Counted from the first letter of the stretch, positions 6,906 through 15,329 are shown. The stretch is 19,927 nt of DNA from Sphingomonas sp. (GCA_030824725.1 JAPJRE010000023.1:1-19927), one strand, 5' to 3'. Translations and numbers: made by a program. The notes: a model not told the origin generated them from the sequence alone.

Positions 6906-9900
6906 TCACTTGCCCGTGGCAGCGACATTGGCCGCGTTGACGTTCCAGCCGCGCACCGCGAGATGCGCCGTGGCGGACACGCTCGCCGGATAGCGCACGC
7001 TCAGCACCCGATGCTGGCCGGGGAGCAGCGAGACATAGTTGTCGCTGTAGAAGGCCGGCAGGATGCGCTTGCCCTCGGCATCGACCAGGGTGAGTTTGGC
7101 GTTCAGCACCGGCACATTGCTCTTGTTGGATACGGTGACCGCGATAACCTTGTCCTCGCCCTCCTGCTTCGGCGTGCTCGCCTGCACGTCCAGCGGCACC
7201 GAGGCGAGGCTTTCCAGCGCGCGATAGGCGGTGTCGTCGCGGCCCCGCCAGTAGAAGTTGCGCGATACCACCGCGCCTTTGGCATCGCTCAGTGTCAGCT
7301 CGACGAGCAGCATCGGGCTCGCCGCATAGAGCCGGTCGAGCGGCACCGCGTCGAGCGTGGTCACCCGGTTGGCGCGAGCGTCGACCTTGTCGGTGCGGGC
7401 GAACAGCTGGACATTGTCGAGGCTGACGACGCGGGTCTTGGCGGTGAGCCCGCGCTGGTCGTCGCGCGTCGTGTTGAGCACCACCAGCTGGTTGTCCGGC
7501 AGGTTGAGCTGGATGTGCACCGGTTCGGCCGCGCTCTTCGCGCCGTAATAGGAGGCCTGGGTGTCATAGTCCCAGCTGTAGATCTGCCAGGTGTTGGACG
7601 GCCAGGCGGGGTGGGTCATCCACAGCAGGCGGCCGCTGTTCTTGGTCCAGAGATGGCCCAGGAACCCCTCGAACATCGCCTTGTGCGTCTCGAGGTTCAT
7701 CATCTGCGCCTTGCGTTCGAAATCCTCGAAGCTCAGCGGCTGGCCGAACATCGCGTTGAGCGCGGCCATGAAGCTCTTGGTGTCGCCGTTCCCGCCGAAA
7801 TGCCAGTCGTGATAGGCCAGCGTGTCGGAAAGCGGCCAGCGATCCTTGGCCGGCATGGTGGCGGCCACCGATTCCAGCGTCGAGAGCGAGGGCGTGCCGG
7901 TCTCGACCGAGAAGCCGGTGGCGAGATCGGTGAAATAGCCCACCGGCGCGCGGTAATTATACGGGCCTGAGCCCTGCAGGTTCACTTCGTTGGAGCTGCC
8001 GGTGTACCAGCGGGTGCCGTCAAGCTCGTGGACGACCTTGTCGAGCCCTTCGTTCAGCGTGGGGTAGGGGACGCCTTCGTTGCGGCCGAACCAGACGACG
8101 ATGGAGGGATGGTTGCGATAGCGCGCCACCACGTCGCGCGCATTCTCCAGGAACAGCGCGGCATCGTCCGGCTCCACCTGAAAATTCTGGGTCGACTGCC
8201 AGAAATCGTTGAGCACCATCATGCCGTTCTCGTCGGCCAGATCGTAGAACTCGTCCTCGTCGTTGTTGCCCATCCAGTTGCGGATGATGTTCATGTGCGC
8301 CTCGCGCTGGAGGCGGAAATAGGGGGCGAGCCGTTCGCGGCTGACCTGCTTCATCGCATCGTCCATGCCCCAGTTGCCGCCGCGCGCGGCGATCTTCACG
8401 CCGTTGACGCGGAGCGCGAGATGCGGCTCGGGCAGTGCTTCGTCGGGGATGGCGGTAACGGCTTTCGAGGTCTCCCCCGCCGGGGTGAGCGATGCCGCCC
8501 AGCCGGTCGGGCTGCGCTTGAGCGCGGCGTGGCGGACGTCGATCAGCTGCTGCCCGGCAAGCCCGCCATCGGTGGTCTGCACGTTCACCCGGCGCAGCTG
8601 GCCGAGATGATCGAACAGCGAGAGATCGTAGCTCACTTCGCGGATGCCGAAGCGGAGCGCCTTGCTGTCGCTGGGCTGGCCGCCTGCCGCCAGCTCGATC
8701 TTCAGGTCGTGCAGCGCGGGGTCGCCATAGCCGTTCGGCCACCACAGCTTCGGATTGCGCACGGTGAGCTGGCGAAACTCGGACGGCGCGAAGCGGACCT
8801 CGCCCTTGCCCGGCGCGGCGGTGACGGTCTTCTCCACGGTGACGTCGTCAAAGGCGGCGCGGATCGTCACCTGCCGGGCGGTGGCGGCGCGGTTCTCGAA
8901 GGGCACGGTGATGTAGACATCGGCGCTGTCGATGCGCGGCAGCGGCAGGTCGGTTACGACATGCGGGTCGCCGATCTTGACGTCGCCGGTCGCGACCAGT
9001 TCCACGGGCCTCCAGATGCCGGTGTTGCGGTCGCGGATGCCGGGGATCCAGTCCCAACCCTCGGTCGCGACGAAGGTCGGGCCGTCGATCGCGAGCTGGC
9101 CGCCATTTTCGCCTACGCCGCCCTTGATCGATTGTTCGTGCGGGATGCCCGGATGCGGCGGCGGCGAGACGCGGACGGCGATCACATTCTCCCCGGCGGC
9201 GGGCACGATCTCGAACTGGCCGCGGATGAAGGCGCCGCGCGTCTCCCCCTGGCGTTGGCCGTTGACCCAGACTTCCGACGCATAGTTGATGCCGCCGAAC
9301 ACGAGCGTCAGCCGCTTGCCGGCCGCTTCGACGGGTACGGTGAAGCCTGTGCGGTACCAATAGTCCTGTCGCGCGAGGCTCTCGGGGATCTTGAGGTTGT
9401 TCAGCCCGTAATAGGGATCGGGATAGACGCCGCGATCAACCAGCGTGGTGAGCACCGTGCCGGGGACGGTGGCGGCGTACCAGGTGCCTTCGGGCTTGCC
9501 GGGCCGGGACAGCGCCGCGCCGTCGGCGGGCACGCCGGGGGCGGCGGCAAGCTGCCAGCCATGAATCTGCCAGCGCAGCGGCCCGGCCGGCGCGAGGGCC
9601 GGCAGGGCGGGCACCGGCTTGGCCACCGCCGTGGTATAGGCGGTGTCGCTCTGCGGCAGCGTCCAGGGGTCCTGCTGGCGCGTCATGCCGATATTGGCGG
9701 TCTTCTGGAGGTTCCAGCCGACGCCCACCTGCCACATCTGAACCAGGTCGAAGGCGGGCGGTGCCGCTGCCTCGGCCTGCACTTCGGCCGCCCCCAGCGC
9801 GACGCCGCGCAGCTGCGCCTGGACGAGTGCACCGCCGAAATGGGCCTGGCCGGCGACGACGGGGGCGAGCGCGATCCGGGAGGCGACCGCAGCGCCGTTC

Positions 9901-10328
9901 AGCGCGCCTTCGCCCACCTGCTTGCCATCGAGATACAGCCGCACCCGGCCGCCCTCGATCACCGCGGCGACATGGCTCCAGCGACCGGCGGCAAGCTTGG
10001 CGGTGCCGTTCACCGCCGTGCCGCTGCCGAAGAAGTGCAGGGCGCCGCCGCGCAGGCCGAGGCAGCGGCAATCACCGGCGGGATCGCCGAACGCGAGGAG
10101 CGTCACCACGCCCTGCGGCAAGACATCGGGCTTCACCCAAGCCGAGAGCGTCACCGGCGCGCCCGAGCGGAGCAGCGCATCGGCCCCGGCCAGCGGCCGC
10201 TCGATCCCGATGCCACCGGCGAGGAAGCTGGCATTATACGGCCCGGCATTGTCCGGCTCGGCAGCCTGGACCGCGGTGAACGTCAGCACGGCGGTGCTCG
10301 CGAGCATCGCGCGGGTGAACTTGCCCAT
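6906..10328 (-). CDS. Secreted glycoside hydrolase family 2 enzyme with N-terminal LamG domain
   Basis: A 1140-residue secreted exo-glycosidase. Signal peptide 1-23 (LTFTAVQA/A) is followed by a LamG/concanavalin-like domain at about 30-190 (LSAWVKPDVLPQG, GRWSHVAAVIEGGRVRLYLDG). GH2 sugar-binding, immunoglobulin-like and TIM-barrel domains then run from about 250 to 935, and a beta-sandwich tail to the end. The acid/base is probably E751 in WFGRNEG and the nucleophile E809 in FSVETGTPS. This motif style, with the SWDYDTQASYYGAKSAAEPVHIQ region, resembles the exo-beta-D-glucosaminidase/beta-mannosidase branch of GH2, not beta-galactosidases. Exact specificity is not determinable. The ATG at 10328 has GGAGG (10336-10340) seven bases upstream; a 27-codon in-frame extension is rejected. 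It is divergent from a ROK repressor gene that probably controls it. Confidence 0.88.
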   Translation of the reverse strand: MGKFTRAMLASTAVLTFTAVQAAEPDNAGPYNASFLAGGIGIERPLAGADALLRSGAPVTLSAWVKPDVLPQGVVTLLAFGDPAGDCRCLGLRGGALHFFGSGTAVNGTAKLAAGRWSHVAAVIEGGRVRLYLDGKQVGEGALNGAAVASRIALAPVVAGQAHFGGALVQAQLRGVALGAAEVQAEAAAPPAFDLVQMWQVGVGWNLQKTANIGMTRQQDPWTLPQSDTAYTTAVAKPVPALPALAPAGPLRWQIHGWQLAAAPGVPADGAALSRPGKPEGTWYAATVPGTVLTTLVDRGVYPDPYYGLNNLKIPESLARQDYWYRTGFTVPVEAAGKRLTLVFGGINYASEVWVNGQRQGETRGAFIRGQFEIVPAAGENVIAVRVSPPPHPGIPHEQSIKGGVGENGGQLAIDGPTFVATEGWDWIPGIRDRNTGIWRPVELVATGDVKIGDPHVVTDLPLPRIDSADVYITVPFENRAATARQVTIRAAFDDVTVEKTVTAAPGKGEVRFAPSEFRQLTVRNPKLWWPNGYGDPALHDLKIELAAGGQPSDSKALRFGIREVSYDLSLFDHLGQLRRVNVQTTDGGLAGQQLIDVRHAALKRSPTGWAASLTPAGETSKAVTAIPDEALPEPHLALRVNGVKIAARGGNWGMDDAMKQVSRERLAPYFRLQREAHMNIIRNWMGNNDEDEFYDLADENGMMVLNDFWQSTQNFQVEPDDAALFLENARDVVARYRNHPSIVVWFGRNEGVPYPTLNEGLDKVVHELDGTRWYTGSSNEVNLQGSGPYNYRAPVGYFTDLATGFSVETGTPSLSTLESVAATMPAKDRWPLSDTLAYHDWHFGGNGDTKSFMAALNAMFGQPLSFEDFERKAQMMNLETHKAMFEGFLGHLWTKNSGRLLWMTHPAWPSNTWQIYSWDYDTQASYYGAKSAAEPVHIQLNLPDNQLVVLNTTRDDQRGLTAKTRVVSLDNVQLFARTDKVDARANRVTTLDAVPLDRLYAASPMLLVELTLSDAKGAVVSRNFYWRGRDDTAYRALESLASVPLDVQASTPKQEGEDKVIAVTVSNKSNVPVLNAKLTLVDAEGKRILPAFYSDNYVSLLPGQHRVLSVRYPASVSATAHLAVRGWNVNAANVAATGK

Positions 10329-10499
10329 CGATATTCCTCCCCAATGATGCGCCGGACGCGCCAAAGATTGGGGCGCGGGAGCATGGATGGCCTGAACGGC
10401 CACACCCATCTGTTTTATTCACCAAATTTCACAATTCAACTGACGAGAACGGTTCCGCGCTTGCACGCCGGGCGCAAATCGACTGTTATCGCAACCACA
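10329..10499. promoter_or_regulatory. Divergent control region between GH2 and ROK repressor genes
   Basis: This 171-base region must hold promoters for both genes. An AT-rich block at 10411-10440 contains TTTATTC, AAATTT and two TTCAC copies (10418 and 10427). A dyad TGGCC-tgaac-GGCCA lies at 10388-10402. Both are candidate binding places for the ROK repressor encoded next door. The half-site TTTATTC recurs in the palindrome upstream of the kinase gene. No -35/-10 pair for the GH2 gene could be assigned. Confidence 0.5.
10461..10489 (+). promoter_or_regulatory. Possible promoter of the ROK repressor gene
   Basis: TTGCAC (10461-10466) and TGTTAT (10484-10489) are separated by 17 bases and match the -35 and -10 consensus at three and four of six positions. 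Transcription would then begin near 10496, only a few bases before the ATG at 10500. That would explain why no Shine-Dalgarno sequence precedes this ATG: the mRNA may be nearly leaderless. The assignment is by eye and weak. Confidence 0.3.
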
Positions 10500-11714
10500 A
10501 TGACCAGCGGCCGCCCTCCGATCCGCCTTTCGGGTACCAACCTCGAACGCGCCGCTGACCATAATCAGCGCGTGACCCTGCATGCCATCCGCGCCAACGG
10601 CTCGCTTACCCGGGTCGATCTCGCCCGTATCACCGGGCTCACCGCGGCGGCGATCGCCAACATCACCAAGCGGCTGCTCGCCGACGGGCTGATCCAGGAA
10701 GCCGGGCGCCGTTTCGGCGGGCGCGGCCAGCCGCCGACCAACCTGATCATCAATCCCCAGGCCTGTTATTCGCTGGGCCTCAACATCGACCGCGACCATG
10801 TCACGCTGGTGTTGGTCGATTTCCTTGGGCAGACGGTGGCGCGCGCCGCGCGCGAAATCGATTTCGCCCTGCCCGAGCAGGTGGCGGACTTCTACCATGC
10901 CGAGGTGGAAATGCTGATCGCCTCGGCGGGCGTAGATCCCCGGCGGATCGTCGGCTTGGGCGTCGCCAGCCCGGACGATCTCGGGCTGATCGAGCTGCCC
11001 GGCAAGCCCGATGCCTATCGCCGCTGGGAGCAGGTCGATCTCGCCGAACTGCTCGCCTGGCCGCTCGACGTGCCGGTGTTTGTCGAGAACGACGCCGCCG
11101 CCGCCGCCATGGGCGAGCTACAGCTCGGGCTCGGCCTCCAGCATTCGAGCTTCTTTTACATCCTCATCTCGTCCGCGCTCGGCGGCGGGCTGGTGATCGA
11201 CAGCAACTATTTCCGAGGGGCCTCCGGGCGCAGCGGCGAGCTGGGCTTCCTCACCCATCGCGACAGGGACGGCGTGGTCCGGCAGATCCAGGCGCATGTC
11301 TCGCTGTCGGGGCTCGCCGCCCCGCTGGAGGCGGCCGGCTACAGCGTGCAGGATATGCTGTCCTGCGACGGCGGCAATCCGGCGCTGGAAGCCGTGGTCG
11401 ATGCCTGGATCGAGGAGGCGGCACGGCTGCTGATCGAGCCGTTGCTCGCGGTGAACTGCCTGATCAATCCCGAAGCGGTGCTGATCGGCGGCCGCCTGCC
11501 GGGCCGGCATGTCGATCGGCTCGCCGAACGCGCCAATGCCTTGCTGGCCGAGCAGGGCGGCGATGCGCCGGCGCTTGCCCCCATCGCCCGCGCGCAGCTT
11601 TCCGCCGATGCCCCAGCGGTCGGCGCGGCGATCCTGCCGTTCAGCTATTTCCTGCTGCCCAAGAGCAGCGCCCTGTGGAAGGCCTCCGCCGAGCGCCCGA
11701 GCGTCGGCGCTTGA
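10500..11714 (+). CDS. ROK-family (NagC/XylR-like) transcriptional repressor
   Basis: A 404-residue protein with an N-terminal winged helix-turn-helix (about 22-72, LARITGLTAAAIANITKRLLADGLI) and a C-terminal ROK sugar-binding fold (about 85-385). ROK repressors bind DNA at sugar-metabolism genes and release it on binding a sugar or sugar phosphate. The sugar-contact motif VENDAAAAAMGE (195-206) is kept. The zinc site of classical members is absent: GELGF at 246-250 replaces the usual GE.GH, and the following CxCGxxGC cluster is missing. ATG at 10500 was chosen because the helix-turn-helix then starts at the normal distance; the frame is open far upstream, antisense to the GH2 gene. It likely regulates the divergent GH2 gene and the downstream kinase, GH3 and epimerase genes. 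Confidence 0.9.
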   Translation: MTSGRPPIRLSGTNLERAADHNQRVTLHAIRANGSLTRVDLARITGLTAAAIANITKRLLADGLIQEAGRRFGGRGQPPTNLIINPQACYSLGLNIDRDHVTLVLVDFLGQTVARAAREIDFALPEQVADFYHAEVEMLIASAGVDPRRIVGLGVASPDDLGLIELPGKPDAYRRWEQVDLAELLAWPLDVPVFVENDAAAAAMGELQLGLGLQHSSFFYILISSALGGGLVIDSNYFRGASGRSGELGFLTHRDRDGVVRQIQAHVSLSGLAAPLEAAGYSVQDMLSCDGGNPALEAVVDAWIEEAARLLIEPLLAVNCLINPEAVLIGGRLPGRHVDRLAERANALLAEQGGDAPALAPIARAQLSADAPAVGAAILPFSYFLLPKSSALWKASAERPSVGA

Positions 11715-11739
11715 TCGCCCATTAAATCAATCGAATAAG
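11711..11739 (+). promoter_or_regulatory. Possible promoter of the kinase-GH3-epimerase genes
   Basis: TTGATC (11711-11716) and AATAAG (11734-11739) lie 17 bases apart, each matching consensus at four of six positions, in the most AT-rich stretch of this intergenic region. The -35 overlaps the end of the repressor gene. The start of transcription would fall near 11746, leaving a leader of about 155 bases before the kinase start. Confidence 0.35.
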
Positions 11740-11746
11740 TTTATTC
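11733..11746. promoter_or_regulatory. Palindromic operator candidate GAATAA-gt-TTATTC
   Basis: A perfect inverted repeat with six-base arms and a two-base centre overlaps the proposed -10 box. AT-rich dyads of this kind are typical repressor sites. The ROK repressor encoded immediately upstream is the obvious candidate, since TTTATTC also occurs at 10413-10419 in its divergent control region. Confidence 0.45.
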
Positions 11747-11850
11747 TTGTGTCCGGCGCCGCTGCCGGGCAGAGGGACCGGATTGCGCAGCGCGCATCTT
11801 GTTGGGCGAACGGACCGGTAGGCTGCCGGCCGTCGGGGAGGAGTGAGGCG

Positions 11851-11901
11851 GTGGCGATTGATTGCATGGGAAACCAGCCGGGCCAGGGCGTCCGCTGCTG
11901 A
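11851..11901 (+). CDS. Short leader ORF upstream of, and overlapping, the kinase start
   Basis: A 16-codon open frame (GTG start, peptide MAIDCMGNQPGQGVRC) has an excellent ribosome binding site, GGGGAGGAG at 11835-11843, with seven bases between it and GTG. Its TGA stop (11899-11901) overlaps the kinase ATG (11901-11903) as TGATG. The kinase ATG has no good ribosome binding site of its own, so this frame may feed ribosomes to it by termination and re-initiation. The peptide has no recognisable domain. Alternatively the binding site is fortuitous and the peptide has no role. Confidence 0.45.
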   Translation: MAIDCMGNQPGQGVRC

Positions 11902-12794
11902 TGTCGACCGCGCAGCTTCCCGTCGCCGGCATCGAACTCGGCGGCACCAAATGCGTCCTCACCCTTGCGCATGGTCCCGACCGGATCGTCGCGCAGGAAA
12001 TGGTGCCGACACAGGCGCCGGAGACCACGCTCGCCGCGCTGGAGGCTGTTCTCGCCGGCTGGTGGCGGGACCACGGCTTCGCCGCGCTCGGCATCGCCAG
12101 CTTCGGGCCGGTCTGCCTCGATCCCGCCGAGGCGCGCTTCGGGCATATTCTCACCACGTCCAAGCCGGGCTGGAGCGGCACCGATGTCGCCCGCCGCCTC
12201 GCCGCACCGTTCGGCGTGCCGATGGCGTTCGATACCGACGTCAACGGCGCGGCGCTCGCCGAGATTCAATGGGGCGCCGGGCGAGGGCTGCGCGACTTCG
12301 CCTATGTGACCGTCGGTACCGGCGTGGGCGTGGGGCTGATCGTCAACGGCCACTCGACGCGCGGCATCGGCCATTGCGAGATGGGCCATATCCGCGTGCC
12401 CCGGCTCCCCGAGGACCATGCGCCGAGCGGCTGCCCCTTTCATGACGACTGCGTCGAAGGCCTCGCCTCCGGCACCGGCATCCGCGCCGCGCTCGGCGAC
12501 CAGCCGGTCGAGCAGGTCGGCGCGGACCATCCGGTGTGGGACCGGGTCGCCTCGGCGATCGCGCTGCTCTGCCACACCATGGTCGCCACCGCGGGGCCGC
12601 AGCGCATCGCGATCGGCGGCGGCGTGATGCAGCGCCAGCCGCACCTGCTCGCGCGGATCGACCCACTGCTGCGCGAGAGCATCGCCGGCTATCTGACGGT
12701 GCCGCCCGCGCCCTATGTCGTCTCCCCGCTGCTGGGCGACCAGGCGGGGCCGCTAGGGCCGATCGCGATGGCACTGCGGGTCTTGGGCAACTAG
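11901..12794 (+). CDS. ROK-family sugar kinase, zinc-containing fructokinase/mannokinase type
   Basis: A 297-residue cytosolic kinase that phosphorylates a hexose using ATP. The phosphate-binding ELGGTK (12-17), catalytic-base region FDTDVNGAALAE (110-121, D113) and GTGVGVG (139-145) are present. The zinc site is intact: H163 in MGH, then C178, H181 and C184 in GCPFHDDC, followed by EGLASG. This arrangement is typical of bacterial fructokinases and related mannokinases, less so of glucokinases. With GH2 and GH3 exo-glycosidases beside it, mannose, fructose or glucose from the degraded glycan is the likely substrate. ATG at 11901 gives the normal ROK N-terminus; a TTG at 11862 is less likely. 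Translation may be coupled to the leader ORF that ends in TGATG. Confidence 0.87.
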   Translation: MSTAQLPVAGIELGGTKCVLTLAHGPDRIVAQEMVPTQAPETTLAALEAVLAGWWRDHGFAALGIASFGPVCLDPAEARFGHILTTSKPGWSGTDVARRLAAPFGVPMAFDTDVNGAALAEIQWGAGRGLRDFAYVTVGTGVGVGLIVNGHSTRGIGHCEMGHIRVPRLPEDHAPSGCPFHDDCVEGLASGTGIRAALGDQPVEQVGADHPVWDRVASAIALLCHTMVATAGPQRIAIGGGVMQRQPHLLARIDPLLRESIAGYLTVPPAPYVVSPLLGDQAGPLGPIAMALRVLGN

Positions 12795-12875
12795 CTGCGG
12801 CAAAGTTCGCGGGGCGCATGGACTTGGGCGCCGGTCCTGCGGTATCGCGCTGCCAAGACCATCCGGGAGAGAAGC

Positions 12876-15329
12876 ATGTCCGCAGGCCTGAAGCTGCTAT
12901 TGGCAACCACCATCCTCGCCGTGACGCCGGCAGTCGCGCAGCAGGCGCCGACAGCGTTGTCCTCCACCGCGCATCCCGAGAAATGGCCGGCCGCCAGGAG
13001 CCAGGGCCTGATCGATCCCGCCACCGAGAAGTTCGTCACCGAGCTGATGGCGAAGATGACGCTGGAGGAGAAGGTCGGCCAGATGATCCAGGCCGATATC
13101 GGCAGCATCAAGCCCGAGGATCTGGCGGTGTATCCGCTCGGCTCGATCCTGGCCGGGGGCAGCTCGCCGCCGATCGGTGCGCCCGATCGTAGCCCGCGCG
13201 GGCCTTGGCTGGCGACGGCGCAGGCCTTCCAGAAGGCGGCGCTCGCCCGCAAGGTGGCCCACACGCCGATCCCGATCATGTTCGGCATCGATGCCGTCCA
13301 TGGCAACAACAACATCGTCGGCGCGACGCTCTTCCCGCACAATGTCGGCCTGGGCGCGATGCGCGATCCGGCGCTGATGGAGAAGATCGGCCGCGCCACG
13401 GCGGAGGAAACCGCCTCGGCCGGGATCGACTGGGCGTTCGGCCCCACGCTGGCGGTGCCGCAGGACGAGCGCTGGGGCCGCGCCTATGAGGGCTATTCGG
13501 AGGATCCGGAGGTCGTGCGCAGCTATGCCGGCGCGATGATCCGCGGCCTGCAGGGTGCGCCGGGCACCAAGGATCGCTTCCAGAAGGGCTATGTCGCGGC
13601 CTCGGCCAAGCATTTTCTCGGCGATGGCGGTACCTCCGGCGGACAGGACCAGGGCGACACCCGCGTCTCCGAAGAGGAACTGATCCGCGTCCACAATGCC
13701 GGCTATCCGGGCGCGATCGACGCCGGCACGATGACCGTGATGGCTTCGTTCAGCAGCTGGAACGGCGCCAAGATGCACGGCAACAAGTCGCTGCTCACCG
13801 ATGTGCTGAAGGGCAGGATGGGCTTTGACGGCTTCGTCGTCGGCGACTGGAACGGCCATGCTCAGATTCCGGGCTGCACCGCCACCGATTGCGCGGCGAC
13901 GTTCAACGCCGGGCTCGACATGGCGATGGCGCCGGACAGCTGGAAGGGCCTGTACGAATCGACGCTCGCGCATGTGAAGGACGGCACGATCCCGATGGCG
14001 CGGATCGACGATGCCGTGCGCCGCATCCTGCGCGTGAAGGTGCAGATGGGCCTGTTCAACGCCGCGCGCCCCTATGAGAGCAAGCCGGAGCTGATCGGCG
14101 CCCCCGCGCACCGCGCGATCGCCCGCGAGGCGGTCGCCAAGTCGCTGGTGCTCTTGAAGAACAGCGGCGTGCTGCCGGTGAAGGCAACCGCGAACGTGCT
14201 GGTCGCCGGGCCGGGTGCCGATTCGATGGCGCAGCAATCGGGCGGCTGGACGCTTAGCTGGCAGGGCGACGGCAACCCCAACGAACTCTTCCCGAACGGC
14301 GAGACGATCTTCGCCGGGATCAAGGCGGCGGTGAGTGCAGGCGGCGGCACCGCGACGCTCTCCGCCGACGGCAGCTTCACCGCCACGCCCGACGTTGCGA
14401 TCGTGGTGTTCGGCGAGGAACCCTATGCCGAGATGCGCGGCGACGTCCGCACGCTGGAGTTCCAGCCGGGCGACAAGCAGGCGCTGGCGCTGCTCAAGAA
14501 GCTGAAGGCGGCGGGGGTGCCGGTCGTCTCCGTCTTCCTGTCGGGCCGCCCGCTCTGGGTGAACCCCGAGCTCAACGCCTCGGACGCGTTCGTCGCCGCC
14601 TGGCTGCCGGGCAGCGAAGGCGCGGGCGTGGCCGACGTGCTGATCGGCGACAAGGCCGGCAAGCCGCGCCGCGACTTCAGCGGCAAGCTCTCGTTCAGCT
14701 GGCCAAAGACGGCTGGCCAGTTCACGCTCAACCATGGCGAGCCGGGTTATGACCCGCTCTTCGCGTTCGGCTACGGCCTCAGCTATGCCAAGCCGGGCAC
14801 GGTCGGCGCGCTCAGCGAAGTCTCGGGCGTGGATGCGTCGCTCGCCAACACCAGCACCTTCTTCGCCAAGGGCGTGACGCCGGCACCCTTCTCCTTCGCG
14901 ACCGATAGCGGCATTACCCGTAAGACGGTCGACGGCCCGGCGACCCAGGAAGGCGCGCAGCAGCTGACCTGGCCGGCCGGCGCGGCGACGCTGCGGATCG
15001 GCGGTGGCGACCTCGATCTCAGCCGCGAGACCAATGGCGACCTGTCGCTGCGGCTCGTCTACCGGGTCGACACCGCGCCGAGCGGCCCGGTCAAGCTGTC
15101 GATGGAGGGCGGCAAGAACAGCGGCGTGATCGATGCGACCGGCCTGTTCACCGGCAAGAGCGGCTGGCAGACGGTGAACATCCTGCTGAAATGCTACCAG
15201 AAGAACGGCGTCGACGTGACCAAGGTCAGTGCGCCGGTGGTGCTGCAGGCCAATGGCCCGTTCACCCTGTCGCTGGCCGAGGCGCGGATTGTCTCCGATC
15301 CTGCCAACTCGGTCTGCCCGGGCCAATGA
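12876..15329 (+). CDS. Secreted glycoside hydrolase family 3 exo-beta-glucosidase/glucanase
   Basis: An 817-residue secreted enzyme. Signal peptide 1-21 ends at AVA/Q. The N-terminal GH3 barrel (about 50-395) contains FGIDAVHGNN (136-145), AKHFLGDGGT (244-253) and the nucleophile D324 followed by W325 in VVGDWNGH. The second domain (about 420-640) carries GEEPYAEMRGD (513-523), where the acid/base Glu of barley ExoI-like enzymes is expected. A C-terminal galactose-binding-like domain (about 680-815) follows, as in ExoP-type exo-1,3/1,4-beta-glucanases. It probably releases glucose from beta-glucan or beta-oligosaccharides in the periplasm. The start is supported by GGGAGAG just upstream. An 81-base gap separates it from the kinase gene, and its stop overlaps the epimerase start. 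Confidence 0.93.
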   Translation: MSAGLKLLLATTILAVTPAVAQQAPTALSSTAHPEKWPAARSQGLIDPATEKFVTELMAKMTLEEKVGQMIQADIGSIKPEDLAVYPLGSILAGGSSPPIGAPDRSPRGPWLATAQAFQKAALARKVAHTPIPIMFGIDAVHGNNNIVGATLFPHNVGLGAMRDPALMEKIGRATAEETASAGIDWAFGPTLAVPQDERWGRAYEGYSEDPEVVRSYAGAMIRGLQGAPGTKDRFQKGYVAASAKHFLGDGGTSGGQDQGDTRVSEEELIRVHNAGYPGAIDAGTMTVMASFSSWNGAKMHGNKSLLTDVLKGRMGFDGFVVGDWNGHAQIPGCTATDCAATFNAGLDMAMAPDSWKGLYESTLAHVKDGTIPMARIDDAVRRILRVKVQMGLFNAARPYESKPELIGAPAHRAIAREAVAKSLVLLKNSGVLPVKATANVLVAGPGADSMAQQSGGWTLSWQGDGNPNELFPNGETIFAGIKAAVSAGGGTATLSADGSFTATPDVAIVVFGEEPYAEMRGDVRTLEFQPGDKQALALLKKLKAAGVPVVSVFLSGRPLWVNPELNASDAFVAAWLPGSEGAGVADVLIGDKAGKPRRDFSGKLSFSWPKTAGQFTLNHGEPGYDPLFAFGYGLSYAKPGTVGALSEVSGVDASLANTSTFFAKGVTPAPFSFATDSGITRKTVDGPATQEGAQQLTWPAGAATLRIGGGDLDLSRETNGDLSLRLVYRVDTAPSGPVKLSMEGGKNSGVIDATGLFTGKSGWQTVNILLKCYQKNGVDVTKVSAPVVLQANGPFTLSLAEARIVSDPANSVCPGQ

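Noticed and set aside
8028..10499. Open frame continuing upstream of the ROK repressor for more than 800 codons, antisense to GH2
   Set aside because: It is the same composition effect. The ROK helix-turn-helix starts at the normal distance from ATG 10500, and the GH2 gene on the other strand is clearly real.
12897..15326. An 809-codon open frame antisense to almost the whole GH3 gene
   Set aside because: High GC at third codon positions removes stops from the antisense frame. The translation shows no family motifs and is Arg/Ala/His rich, while the sense strand has complete GH3 motifs and a signal peptide.
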